NCBI GenBank assembly: GCA_920105625.2
Contig: OV050030.1
Coordinates: 69,261,111 to 69,325,110, forward strand
Origin: Clusia tigrina
Lineage: Eukaryota > Arthropoda > Insecta > Diptera > Clusiidae
Length of the DNA: 64,000 nt
Reading direction: 5' to 3'
Both the position numbers and the translations under genes were made by a program. Below, piece after piece: positions 53,302 through 64,000 of this stretch (its first letter is position 1; each line of letters starts with the position of its first letter). The notes below the pieces were generated by a model. That model was not told the origin of the DNA and did not search any database. It worked only from the letters and a program-made list of their open reading frames with translations.

Positions 53302-53601
53302 CTAGATGAAGATTCCATCAGACTTTCTTTGCAGTAAGATAGTTCCGAATCCTATTGAGCTGGCGGGACAATGTAACTCGGACTCATCGCGGGGATCATA
53401 GATAGCTAGGATGGGTGCTTCGACAAATTTCCTTTTGAGAAGTAGGAAATAATCCAATTTGGTCTTACTGAAGACAAAATCAAAATTTTTCTTTATTAAT
53501 TTGTATAGAGGCTGAGCAATTATTGAAAACTTTTCGACGAATCTTTTAAAATATGAGCATAACCCTAAAAAACTGTGAACGGCCTTAACATTCCCGGGCA
53601 C
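53302..53601 (-). pseudogene. Gypsy C RT thumb-RNase H start
   Basis: VHSFLGLCSYFKRFVEKFSI, ILAIYDPRDESELHCPASSI and GFGTILLQRKSDG. The RNase H first aspartate (expected HTDAS) reads HCPAS, so it is lost. Confidence 0.82.
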
Positions 53602-53739
53602 TGAAAATCAATTATTTTCATCAGGACGAATTCCTACTTTGGACACCGTATAACCTAAGTACTTCACTTCGGACTGCAGAAATTTTCATTTGTCTGACCT
53701 TAGTTCAAGATTGTTGCTCATTAATCTTTGCAATACTTC

Positions 53740-54027
53740 TTAAAGGATTTTAAAATGTACATCTATTGTGCTAGTTGCGATCATAATATCATCCATATAG
53801 ATTGTCATATTCCCAGTCTCAATAAGATCATTAAATATTCGGTTTACATATCTTTGAAATGCAGACGGAGCATTTTTAAGGGCAAAAGGCATTCGACGGA
53901 ACTCATACTGCCATGATGGTGTTACATAAGATGTGTTCTTAATGGATTCATTATTCATATGGTCGTGGTTCATGCGTGGTATGCATTTTTTAAGTCTAGT
54001 AGTGTAAAGACAGTTTTGTCTATTCAA
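53740..54027 (-). pseudogene. Gypsy C RT palm fragment
   Basis: YEFRRMPFALKNAPSAFQRY and IYMDDIMIAT; the catalytic DD pair is present. The piece starts just 3' of the piggyBac MITE insertion at the equivalent of RT motif 1-2 (LIDD segment at about 54,030). Confidence 0.88.
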
Positions 54028-54081
54028 CAGGTCGTCAATTAGCGGTAGTGGATAATTGTCCCTAAGAGTAACCTTGTTTAA

Positions 54082-54545
54082 CCCTCCGGCGGGTGAGAAG
54101 GTCCCTGGGGACCTTCTCCATTTTCAAACTGAAATTACTCCTTGGTAGTCCATGGGAAGTATACCCGACCCCCACATGTATTCCAAGGAAATTTTATCTA
54201 GAATCGTTTAAAAAATTTCAAAGCGATCCGACCAATAGTTTAATTTCTATTGAGATTTAAATGTGATGACGATTTTACATATCAAGCAAATTTTCATGTT
54301 GATGATTCGGATGCGGAAACTGAACCACATATAGACATCAATGATAATCATTAATAATATAATTATATATAAAAAAAAAATGTTTTTCTAACATTCATTA
54401 TACATGTATAATTGGTAAATAATAATAAATCAAAACAAAAAAAATGTAAAAAAAATGCGTTTTCATATAAAATTCCATACAAATAGAGGTCCCTGTGGAC
54501 CTTGTACTTCGTATAAGGGCAACGGATGACTCAACCGTCGGAGGG
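54082..54545. mobile_element. piggyBac-type MITE (464 bp)
   Basis: TTAA at both sides (54078-54081 and 54546-54549) with ends CCCTCCGGCGGG and, reverse-complemented, CCCTCCGACGGTTGAG: the TTAA-CCCT signature of piggyBac. Subterminal GGTCCCTGGGGACC (left) and GGTCCACAGGGACC (right, reverse-complemented) extend the symmetry. Inserted in the RT of Gypsy C. A 31-codon acidic open stretch at about 54,260-54,355 may be a remnant of transposase N-terminus. Confidence 0.88.
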
Positions 54546-55426
54546 TTAAGGTTCGATAATCATGACAGAATCGTAACTAGCCCGTATTCTTTTTTACAAG
54601 TATAATTGGAGATGCATATTCAGATTCACTAGGCCTTATTATTTCTTTAGATCGTAGATCATCTATAATTTCACGTAGCCTTCCTTTTTCAAAGTACGAC
54701 AAACGCGTAGGGTACAATGGAAGGGCTTTTCGTTAGATAAAGATAGTTTCATTTCGTATTTCGTTCTCGGGATGCTTCCAGTTAACTGCTTAAGATATCA
54801 ATAAACATTTCAAAGCTTATATTCGTGTAAATATTTATATCTTCAATTTCCATTAAAAGGAATTCACATATGCTATTGACAAGAAAATTGACTTCGTTAT
54901 TACTTTTCAGACATAGTTCATTTTCATTTCCTAAAGAATCGAAATTTTTTGTATGATTTTTACTTTTTGGACTTGAATCATCCCTGTTCAACTTAGCTTA
55001 GTTTTTCCGCAATTCTAGCTTAGCTTTCATAATAAATACTCTATCCAAAACTACGAGTGTTTGTACCTGCTCCAACCCAAAAGTCCAATCAGCAATTCCC
55101 ATTACGAATGCCTGCTCTTGAATGCTGAATAAGCAGTACGCTCGACGAACAGATACACAGCGTGTGAAGCCTCATCAGCAGTTCCTTACACGTGCGGTCT
55201 AAAGCATTAATTTGCCCTAAGTATGAACAAACGCTGGTGCCTTGCATATAACTGCAGACACCACATATACATCTAATTCTGTAGAATAAGCAAAATTATG
55301 ATATAAATTCAATCAATAAATCAAAAATAAATTAAAATTGAGATATACTTTTGAAGTCCAACAATCAAAAGTGTTTTCCTTTGTCGCCAATATCAACCAC
55401 AAGGTTAATTCAAGAATACTACTTGA

Positions 55427-55800
55427 TTAGCCACAACACTCTTTCGGTACTGTACCCAAAGCGACATCGGACTTCAGTATTGCACTTGAAGTCATCATCA
55501 CTATCCTTCGGTATTGCACCCAAGGAATCGACAACCGATTAGTAAACCAAATAATCGATATATAAACAACGAGATATACTATCGTCTCATCCATTTCAAC
55601 AAAAACATCCACTGAACCATTTTCACTATCAAAACAAATATTTATTTTAATTTTTCCATAACAAATTAGATGTGTTTTATTTATTCCGTAGTAGTTTATA
55701 TCATTGTTTATATTTATTTTCAAAAAATCTGGTACAAACATCCGTCGGATGAAGGTGATAGGACTCCCCGTGTCAATTAGGCAGTCGAATAAAATTGTAT
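55427..55800 (-). pseudogene. Gypsy C aspartic protease fragment
   Basis: Minus-strand frame through 55,740-55,800 gives FDCLIDTGSPITFIRRM, an aspartic protease active site (DTG), continuing into 55427-55741 with a beta-rich segment. The distal half is degenerate. Confidence 0.75.
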
Positions 55801-56167
55801 AATTACTACTTACTAATTAAAATAAATATTAATTTTGCTTACAAATTCTTCGTCGCGTTGATCTTGCACGTTGTGCACAATCAATCCATCTTCTTATATT
55901 TTGGGCATTCAGTGGTTAAATAATGCACACAAGTTGTACTCAACTAAGTTAAAGTATTTTTTACACCTCGTAGTTGAGACTCCCACAGCTGAAACTGGTC
56001 TCCCTCTCCTGAATATTCAGAAACCAAATCCTTCACCATCGATATCTTCTTTGTAGACAACTCGTCTGTCGTTTCGTTTGTTGTTTTTTCGCACTCACTT
56101 GCCACTTAAATGCTAGCTTCTGTGTTTTTTGTTTTCTGATTTCCATTTGTTTTTTTCTGTCCCTCAT

Positions 56168-56654
56168 TTAACATTTCATTGTTATTGGTTTTTTTGCACA
56201 TTCGCTTGTTGTTTCATTGTTATTATCATTTACTTTTTCACACTCTTTTGACGCCTTGTTTAAGCAGTCGTTTGACATTTCATTTTCTTTAGCTTTTTGG
56301 AGACACTCTTTCTCTCTTTTTAACAGTTGAAAATCTTTTTGTGGGAGTTCCATTTTTTTTATTAGTTTTATCTCTTTCTGCATCAGGTTGAATTCATTTC
56401 TTTTGTTGTCGAATGCCTGTTCCTCTCGATGTGCTTACATGACTTCTGCGCTTTCGTTTTCCAGTCGCTTGTACAGAGCTTCCAGAAGCTGCTTCCACCT
56501 CCGGCCTTGGATATTTTCCGCGTCTTTCTCGTGATATAGCTTCCAAGCTCAGTATAATGTTTTCTTTGTTGCCACTGGAGATCTCACATAGAGCATCGAG
56601 CCAAGATTTTAGCTGGGCCAAAGTAGACCGGTTAATGTCTTCACTTTCCGACAT
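56168..56654 (-). pseudogene. Gypsy C Gag N-terminal fragments
   Basis: 56394-56654 starts MSESEDINRSTLAQLKSWLD and continues with a SAP-like helix pair (TLAQLKSWLDAL...GNKENIILSLEAI), found at the start of some Gypsy Gag proteins, then a basic KRKRRSH tail. 56168-56383, in another frame, is Lys/Glu-rich (coiled coil). Capsid and knuckle parts are missing or unrecognisable between here and the protease. Confidence 0.65.
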
Positions 56655-56780
56655 TTTCGCGTTTTATTTTAACACTCTTTGTTTATATATATATATGTGT
56701 GTTTTTTCAATAAAAAGGCGCACCCGATCTCACTTCTGATTAGTAGCCGTTTAACTAAAATAGTTGTGGGTTTACCTTAT

Positions 56781-56957
56781 TGTAGTGTATTACACCGGAG
56801 ATTAATGAAACGCGTTCTTGCTAAGATTTAGTTCATTTTATGACTGCTTTAATATCTTCAATTGCTTATGGATATTCTCTTACATTTTTTAATACTCGTA
56901 TAGGGTTACCATGTTAATGGTTTAAGTATACATGCCATATTGGCTAAATACCTAACA
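56781..56957 (-). repeat. 3' LTR of Gypsy B (177 bp)
   Basis: Plus-strand TGTAGTGTATTACACC to ATACCTAACA. Very short for a Gypsy LTR. Confidence 0.92.
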
Positions 56958-57161
56958 CGCTCCTCCTTGAGCTGTTGAAATATGAACATTTTTAATGTTA
57001 GAATGCTTACACAGATTTAGTACAATTCAATTTAATTTCAATTTAATTAATATGAAATATTTAAATATTACAATATTTACAAGGATTTAGTTCAATTTAT
57101 GTAATTCAGTATCATAGAACATAGATACGATTTCAAATAAATACAAAATCATAATTTGCTG

Positions 57162-57983
57162 TTACTTTTGATTACTTAGTCTTAATTGTCTTATTCGTAG
57201 CTCTTCATCCACTACCAAAGATTCATTGTTGCATACTTGGCCTGTAGAACCCTGCTCATCGCTACCAAAGTCATCTTCTGCCTTCATTTCATCGTTAGTG
57301 TCAATTAACTCTTGGACGTCATTATCATTGTTGTTGTTACTGTTATTTTTACCTACACCACGTATTTGATCTAAGTGCCTCTTAATTTCTCTATTATTAT
57401 CCGTGAGTGTACATAAACAAGATTGCGTACCAATTTGTCCTTTGACAGTGGCTGGAGACCAGCTGGGTTTATTGGGATCTCTATAGTCACGTATAATGAT
57501 ATTTTGACCATCTTCAAGCTGTATATTGTGCCTACCTCTATGATTTTTGATACTCTTGTCTTGACTAGCTAAAATATTTTCTCTTACTAGTGGTGGTTTT
57601 AGGCTGCTAAAGCGAGTTTTTAAAGTTCTGCCAAAAAATAAATTTGTAGGTGACTCATTTGTGCTACAATGCTCAGTGTTACGATAGTCTATCAAAAATC
57701 GATTTACAATTGTGTCCAAATCCGTTTCTCTTTGATGTTTCAAATTTGCCAAAATAGATTTGTTTACTGTTTTGACCAAATTTTCGGCTTGTCCATTTGT
57801 CGATGGATGCCCAGGAGCCGTAAGGACGTGCCTTACCTTATTTTTAGACAAAAAAATTTTAAACTCACCGGATGTGAACTGACGCCCGTTGTCACTTACG
57901 ACAACATCCACTAAACCATATCTACCGAAAAGTGTTCTCATAGCTTTAATTACAAATGATGAAGTAATTTCCTTAGTCAGCAA
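57162..57983 (-). pseudogene. Gypsy B integrase core and C-terminus
   Basis: 273 codons: VDVVVSDNGRQFTSGEFKIF (second catalytic D), GHPSTNGQAENLVKTVNKSI (catalytic E), then an LFFGRTLKTRFSSLKPP segment and an Asn-rich, acidic C-terminal tail. The first catalytic D lies upstream in the 57,983-58,080 region, which is out of frame with both neighbours. Confidence 0.88.
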
Positions 57984-58079
57984 TACTTCAATCCATTTGC
58001 TAAATGAATCTATTATAACAAAAAGATATTGACCCTTAATTGGTCCGGCAAAGTCAATATGAATGCGGCTCCAAACTGA

Positions 58080-59096
58080 CTAAGTTGGTGCCCATGGAAC
58101 TAACATGCTATTTTCAGGGCTTGCTTGCAGTTCCTGACAAGATTTACAGCTTCTTACTAAATCTTCAATGCGTTTATTTATTCCCGGCCACCAAACATAA
58201 CTTCTTGCCAATGCCTTTGTTTTTACTATCCCAAAGTGTGATGAGTGTAAATTTTGGATGATGGGCTCACGCAATTTCGTAGGAATTACTGTACGATAGC
58301 CCCACAAGATACATCCATATTCAACTGAAAGTTCAGTTGACTTCTCACAAAACGCTGCATACTCATCACCTTTTAAACTGTTCAATTGACCTCTATCAAT
58401 AGCAATAACTACTTTAGACAAGATTGGATCACGACGTGTCTCTTTAGCAATATCTCTGAAATCTAAATTCAAATAATTTTCTTTTTCAACAAAGTTTATA
58501 TAATTAATTTCAGTACAATCTTCTGAAGTTTTATGTTGTGGCATTCTTGACAAACTGTCAGCGTCATTTATTGAGCCTTTAACATGTTCGACACTATAAT
58601 TAAAGCCAGATAAAATTAATGCCCAGCGCTGCATACGCGCAGAAGCTATCTTAGGTAAGCCTTTGTGCTCCCCAAAAATAGTGAGAAGTGGTTTGTGATC
58701 GGTTCGCAAAACGAATCGATGTCCTAATAAATATTGTTTTAATTTAATGGCACAGAAAATTAGTGCCAACGCTTCCTTTTCTAATGTACTATAATTCATT
58801 TGAGTTTTTGATAGTGCACTTAAAACCAAAGCGATGGGTTTGACTGTATTACTTGGACAAATGTGGGATAAAACACCACCCACAGCAGTGTTACTTGCAT
58901 CAGTTGTTAACACAATTGGTAAATTGGAATTGAAATGAACTAAAATTTGTTCAGATGTTACGTCTTTCTTTAATGTTTCATATGCCTCTTGACACGACCT
59001 CGACCACTGAAATTGCACACCTTTTTTTAATAAATTGTAAAGTGGAACCATCTTTTTAGCAAAATTCTCGATAAATTTTGAGTAGTAATTTAACAT
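58080..59096 (-). pseudogene. Gypsy B RT connection, RNase H and integrase zinc domain
   Basis: 338 codons: MLNYYSKFIENFAKKMVPLY; RNase H with LTTDASNTAVGGVLSHICP and RTDHKPLLTIFGEHKGLP; RMQRWALILSGFNYSVEHVK; integrase zinc region HSSHFGIVKTKALARSYVWW then CKSCQEL. RNase H degrades the RNA template and the zinc domain aids integration. The group-typical order is intact, but frames break at both ends. Confidence 0.9.
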
Positions 59097-59219
59097 TCCA
59101 ATTAGAGCTCTTAGCTCCGGAACATTTTTAAGAGTGGGTGCATTACTTATTGTAGACGTTCGCTCTTCATTTTTAACTAGGCCATTCGCATCAATGGTAA
59201 ATCCTAAATAGGAAATTTG

Positions 59220-59543
59220 CTATTGAAAAAATTTGAACTTATTTACATTTAGCTTAAGCCCAGCAGACTGTAATTTGTTTAGAACCATCTTCAAGTTCTT
59301 GATATGATCATTTAGATCCTTACCAGGGACAGTTATGTCATCTTGGTATACAACGACTCCTGGAATTTCCCTTAACAAGCTGTCTATGGTCTTTTGAAAA
59401 ATGGCTGCTGCCGTTTTAATACCAAAAGGTAATCTTTTCATTTTAAAAGTCCCTATATTTGTGCTCCATGTACACAAGAGTTGTGACTCTTCAGTTAACA
59501 CTAATTGATAGTATGCATTCGCTAAGTCTAGTTTAGTGAACAA
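59220..59543 (-). pseudogene. Gypsy B RT palm fragment
   Basis: [20 protein letters not shown] (motif A), LPFGIKTAAAIFQKTIDSLL, and YQDDITVPG (motif C with DD). Upstream RT (about 59,544-59,740) is recognisable but carries stops. Confidence 0.88.
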
Positions 59544-59738
59544 GCAGCCACCCAGTAAAGAAGCAAAAACTCATCAATCCGTGGAAGCGGATATTGGAAA
59601 TCAATTAGGTACTTCTTGATTGTGACTTTATAGTCACCACACAAACGCAAATCACCATTAGGTTTTAAAATTGGAACTAATGGTGTGCCCCACTCAGAAT
59701 GTCCACCTGTTCTAAGATATCATAATCAATCAATTGTT

Positions 59739-60710
59739 TTAGTTGACTTTCGACTTTATCTTTCCACGCAAGTGGCAACGGGCGTGGCTTAAAAAAAAGG
59801 GCTTAATATTTTCGGTAACTGATAAAGAAATTTCGGCACTTATATACGTTCCCAACTGATTATTGAACATTTCGAAATACTGATTCTTAATTTCGTCTTC
59901 CAAAACATTTACATTAGTTATTTGATTAACTGTTTTGGTTTGAGCCAGATCAAAACTGAACGCACGTAAAAATGTTCTTCCTAACAATGGAGGATTATTC
60001 GTATCAGTAACAACAACAACAATATTTTTCTTAACACCTTTATACATAAAATTTGCACCAAACTCACCAATAATCTTAATTTTCTCTCCACTATAGCTTA
60101 CGTAGTTGTTCTGACATATTTGCAAACGCTTTCTTATTTCATACTCGTCCAGAAATGACATTGGCAACAAATTACAGGGTGCTCCAGTGTCACAAACTGC
60201 CTCCAACTGTACACCTTCAATTATTACTGGCAGTGTATAAAGATCCATCAAATTATTATTAAAAATGCTACAAATAGAAAAATTAAAATTAAAATCTTCA
60301 GAATCTGATACGTAATTTACATTTTTCTGAGATTTGAATCTGCAAATGGAAGCCAAATACCCAACTTTACCACAACAATGACATTTGCTATTTTTAAATT
60401 TACATGTGTTGGAGTCATGGTTTCTCCAACCACAATGATAACATGCCGTTTTCGTGTTCATGTTAGTGCTGAGGCCGCCTCTGCCGCTGCTAATACCACC
60501 ACCTCTGCCGCTGCTACTACCACCGCCTTTGCCGCTGCTACCACTGCCTCCTTTATTGCTACTGCTGTTGTTATAGTTGTTATACTTTTTCCCGTTGCAC
60601 CTTTGTTGACCTTCATTATTACTTTTGTTCTTTACATAATCTACTTCTTTTCCATCCATATCTTTTGATAAGTTCATCTTAGTTTCAAATATTAAGGCTT
60701 TTATATGCAC
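59739..60710 (-). pseudogene. Gypsy B Gag C-terminus and protease
   Basis: 323 codons: a Ser/Gly-rich low-complexity stretch (residues about 50-80), two CCHC knuckles (CYHCGWRNHDSNTC, CHCCGKVGYLASIC), and an aspartic protease with VCDTGAPCNLLP near 172 and PPLLGRTFLRAF near 238. Gag packages RNA and the protease matures the particle. The start codon here is arbitrary, since gag continues upstream in another frame. Confidence 0.85.
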
Positions 60711-61140
60711 TTAACAGGGTTGATTTTTCGTCTTCTTCGCACATTTGCTTGAACATTCTTTTTGGCAGACCCATTACAAACTGATTTAGCAGGAACGCCT
60801 CTAAGTTATCTCCAAAACAACAATTTATTGCCAACTTTTTTGCCCGAGCATACCAGCTTGAAATATTTTCTTGCTCATGCCGACTGATGAAATAATCTCC
60901 TTTTCTTGAATATTATGGTTTGCGGTGTATATTGTATTTTTAAAGTTTCACACAATTCCTTGTACTTGTGAAGCAGGACTGCATAAACAATGTAGCATGC
61001 TGTATGCCTCGGAACCAATTGCTTTCAATAGAGTGGCTTTTTTTTCTTTTCTTCATTGCAGTTTATTTCTACAAAATGAATTTCTAAACGCTCCTTCCAC
61101 ATTAGCCAATTATCGTCCTTAATTTTTTTATTTTACCGTT
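60711..61140 (-). pseudogene. Gypsy B Gag central part, degenerate
   Basis: Minus-strand translation between about 60,920 and 60,710 reads ISSWYARAKKLAINCCFGDN and FVMGLPKRMFKQMCEEDEKS, the capsid-type region of Mag-like Gag. No long open frame; the remainder to the leader is not clearly aligned. Confidence 0.65.
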
Positions 61141-61264
61141 TCACGGCTACTCAACACGTTATGTAAATTTTACTTTAAACGATATTTATTTTTATTATAC
61201 TATTTTCACAGCTTTCTGAGTTTGTTTTGTTGTTAAAACTTTTTTGTTTGTTTAATATTTAATT

Positions 61265-61280
61265 CTTATCCTCGTCGCCA
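61265..61280 (-). promoter_or_regulatory. Primer-binding site of Gypsy B
   Basis: Minus-strand TGGCGACGAGGATAAG begins three bases after the 5' LTR. tRNA not assigned. Confidence 0.6.
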
Positions 61281-61283
61281 ATA

Positions 61284-61460
61284 TGTAGTGTATTACACCG
61301 GAGATTAATGAAACGCGTTCTTGCTAAGATTGAGTTCATTTTATGACTGCTTTAATATCTTCAATTGCTTATGGCTATTCTCTTACATTTCTTGATACTC
61401 GTATAGGGTTACCATGTTAATGGTTTAAGTAGACATGCCATATTGGCTAAATACCTAACA
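61284..61460 (-). repeat. 5' LTR of Gypsy B (177 bp)
   Basis: Partner of 56781-56957, same ends, about five substitutions. Confidence 0.92.
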
Positions 61461-61552
61461 CTTATTTTAATCAATGTCGTTTATTTAACACGTCTAAACG
61501 TCACAGCGTATAAACTCTTAAGCCCTAAATACATTAATGCGAGAGCCAAAGA

Positions 61553-61917
61553 CGAGAGCGAGACCGAGTCTCGGACGGGATGTCAAAAAGAATTTGTACC
61601 AAAGAATGGTATGTGGCAATATGCAATAATGCGTGATCCCATAGAACGAGGCGAGGCATTTCTAAAAAATTAGAAATTGTAAATTGTTGTGTTACTAATG
61701 AACTGTTTTGCAATGCGTATTGATCTATTTCTGTTTTGCTGTTTGTGGCTCCGGGTTTATTTCATTTAATAAAAGCTTTCAAAACATATAGTGTTTAATG
61801 GTTTTTTAGCATTTTTGCTTTCTGTAAATATAGCTGGCACTTTGTTTATTTTATATTAGAATGCGAGGCGGTGCAAAACGGGATATCGTCCGAGACTCGG
61901 TCTCGGTCTCGATCTCG

Positions 61918-61919
<2 letters not shown>
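61553..61919. repeat. Inverted-repeat unit with GAGACCGAGTCTCGG arms
   Basis: Left arm at about 61,553-61,583 (CGAGAGCGAGACCGAGTCTC then GGACGGGAT). The right arm at about 61,880-61,919 is its reverse complement, with an extra GAGACC. Each arm also contains the self-complementary CCGAGTCTCGG. The 300 bp between is AT-rich with no gene. Possibly a MITE, but no clear target duplication. Confidence 0.5.

Positions 61920-61985
<66 letters not shown>
61919..61985. repeat. (TA)n microsatellite left of the mariner
   Basis: Uninterrupted TA run of about 65 bp ending at the mariner's left end. Confidence 0.9.
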
Positions 61986-61988
<3 letters not shown>

Positions 61989-62025
61989 GGTTTTTCAAAA
62001 GAAACGCTACAAAAGTAAATCGATA

Positions 62026-62433
62026 GTGAGAGCAAACGACGCCATATTTTTTCCCGCTCTTTTGACATTTCTCTTGAGTAAGGTTTGCCATTTCATCGTG
62101 CAAAGATACACGAGCCAACAACGAGTCGAAACTATTAAAAATTACAACCGAAATTCGGAGTCAGTCGCCTCAACTTTAAGAGCGCTACGTCCAATTTATG
62201 ATGAGGCTCATTTCTGGCTGAATGGCTTCGTCAATAAGCAAAATATGCGTTATTCGTTAGACAGCAATCCACACGTATCCCATGAGTCATCATTGCATCC
62301 CGAAAAAATTACGGTTTGGTGCGGTTTATGGGCCGGCGGCGTCATTGGGCCGTACTTCTTCCGTGATGATCAAGACCGGCACATTACTGTGAATGCGAAT
62401 CGCTACCGTTCAATGATAACCGAAGATTTTTAG
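62026..62433 (+). pseudogene. DD41D mariner transposase, N-terminal and first core part
   Basis: After leader codons it reads RVETIKNYNRNSESVASTLR (start of the DNA-binding region) and then jumps directly to IYDEAHFWLNGFVNKQNMRY, the first core motif with its aspartate (D-E-AHF). By comparison with family layout more than 100 residues are missing between, with the frame kept. Then PEKITVWCGLWAGGVIGPYF. Ends at a TAG (62431-62433) in the same frame as the next piece. Confidence 0.88.
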
Positions 62434-62811
62434 CCCCAATTGGATAATATGGACTTGGAGGACATGTGGTTCCAACAGGACGGCGCCACAAGCCACACAG
62501 CGAATGCCACAATCAATTTACTGCAAACCAAGTTTGGTGAACGTGTTATCTCACGAAATTGCCCAGTTGATTGGCCGCCTCGTTCGTCCGATTTGACGCC
62601 GTTAGATAATTTCCTGTGGGGCTACGTCAAGTCTATGGTATATGCCAACAAGCCAGCGACGATTGATGAACTTCGTACGAATATCGAACGTGAAATTGCA
62701 GCAGTATCGGCCGATTTATGCTTGAAAACCGTTGAAAATTGGGTTCAGCGTCTGGACTTCTGCAAGCGTGCCCGTGGTGGCCATGCAAAAGAAATCGAGT
62801 TCCATACATAA
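62434..62811 (+). pseudogene. DD41D mariner transposase, C-terminal part
   Basis: In frame with the previous piece after one TAG. Contains DMWFQQDGATSHTA (second catalytic D) and WPPRSSDLTPLDNFLWGYVK (third D in TPLD). I count 41 residues between the second and third aspartates, hence DD41D. Ends ARGGHAKEIEFHT then TAA. Confidence 0.9.
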
Positions 62812-62912
62812 TGGCATCGAACGTACTTTTACAGGAATAAAGAATTTCATTGATATCTAAAACCGGGTTTGTTTTATTTAAAAAACCTTTGTAGCGCTCT
62901 TATTGAAAAACC

Positions 62913-64000
<1,088 letters not shown>

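Larger units (their letters stand above)
51960..56760 (-). mobile_element. Decayed Ty3/Gypsy element C (no LTRs identified)
   Basis: Minus-strand order gag (56.6-56.2 kb), protease (about 55.8-55.4), RT (54.7-53.7 with a piggyBac MITE inside), RNase H connection (53.6-53.3), integrase (52.7-52.4), C-terminus near 51,970. Many stops and shifts. The 3' end meets Helitron B debris and the 5' end is interrupted by Gypsy B at 56,781. Sequence beyond 61,460 may belong to its 5' end. Confidence 0.8.
56781..61460 (-). mobile_element. Ty3/Gypsy element B, Mag-like (4,680 bp, complete ends)
   Basis: LTRs of 177 bp at 56781-56957 and 61284-61460, TG...CA ends, perfect 5-bp target duplication CTTAT (56776-56780 and 61461-61465). 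The two LTRs differ at about five positions by hand count. Minus-strand order: 5' LTR, primer site, gag, protease, RT, RNase H, integrase, 3' LTR. RNase H/integrase features resemble the Mag group. Several frameshifts and a gag gap. Confidence 0.93.

Overview
This window is a piece of an insect genome, most likely a higher dipteran. A tephritid fruit fly is plausible from the mix of families, but no single-copy gene confirms it. I find no intact host protein-coding gene, no rRNA or tRNA gene and no CRISPR array. Almost everything recognisable is transposable-element (TE) DNA, much of it nested.

Layout. 1-3030: Helitron copy 1 (minus strand), running off the left edge and internally deleted. 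3388-3737: a small TA-flanked MITE. 3985-12956: a complete BEL/Pao LTR retrotransposon (plus strand) with an envelope-like region, TG...CA LTRs, a tRNA-Trp-type primer site and a perfect 5-bp target duplication AGCGT. 13131-13911: a decayed relic of an uncharacterised insect ORF family. 15465-16390: degenerate ~390-bp tandem repeats. 16939-20217: decayed LINE fragments. 20846-24490: a broken jockey-type LINE with a hAT transposon inside it (21722-23922).

The centre is one five-level nest. Helitron copy 2 (24491-28835 and 49453-about 50100, minus) was split by a jockey LINE (28836-33310 plus about 49250-49452, minus). That LINE was split by an I/R1/LOA-type LINE (33311-34756 plus 49143-49240, minus), which was split by a Ty3/Gypsy element (34757-49142, minus), which received a nearly intact EN-RT-RNase H LINE (36385-40291, plus). 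Target duplications support four of the insertions, and Helitron copy 1 carries the unoccupied version of the jockey target site.

Further right: two head-to-head fragments of a second Helitron family (50162-51945). Then a decayed Gypsy element (about 51960-56760, minus) carrying a TTAA-flanked piggyBac-type MITE (54082-54545) and abutting a second, complete Mag-like Gypsy (56781-61460, minus, duplication CTTAT). Next come an inverted-repeat unit (61553-61919) and an internally deleted DD41D mariner (61986-62915) between long TA microsatellites. The last kilobase has no recognisable content.

How the parts work together: each autonomous element encodes its own machinery (Gag, protease, RT, RNase H and integrase for the LTR elements; endonuclease and RT for the LINEs; Rep-helicase for the Helitrons; DDE/D transposases for hAT and mariner). 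Nearly all are broken by frameshifts, stops or deletions. The best preserved are the BEL element, LINE E and Gypsy A. Eleven of about sixteen elements lie on the minus strand. With the nesting and absence of host genes this suggests heterochromatin, and possibly a piRNA-type locus; that last point is inference only.
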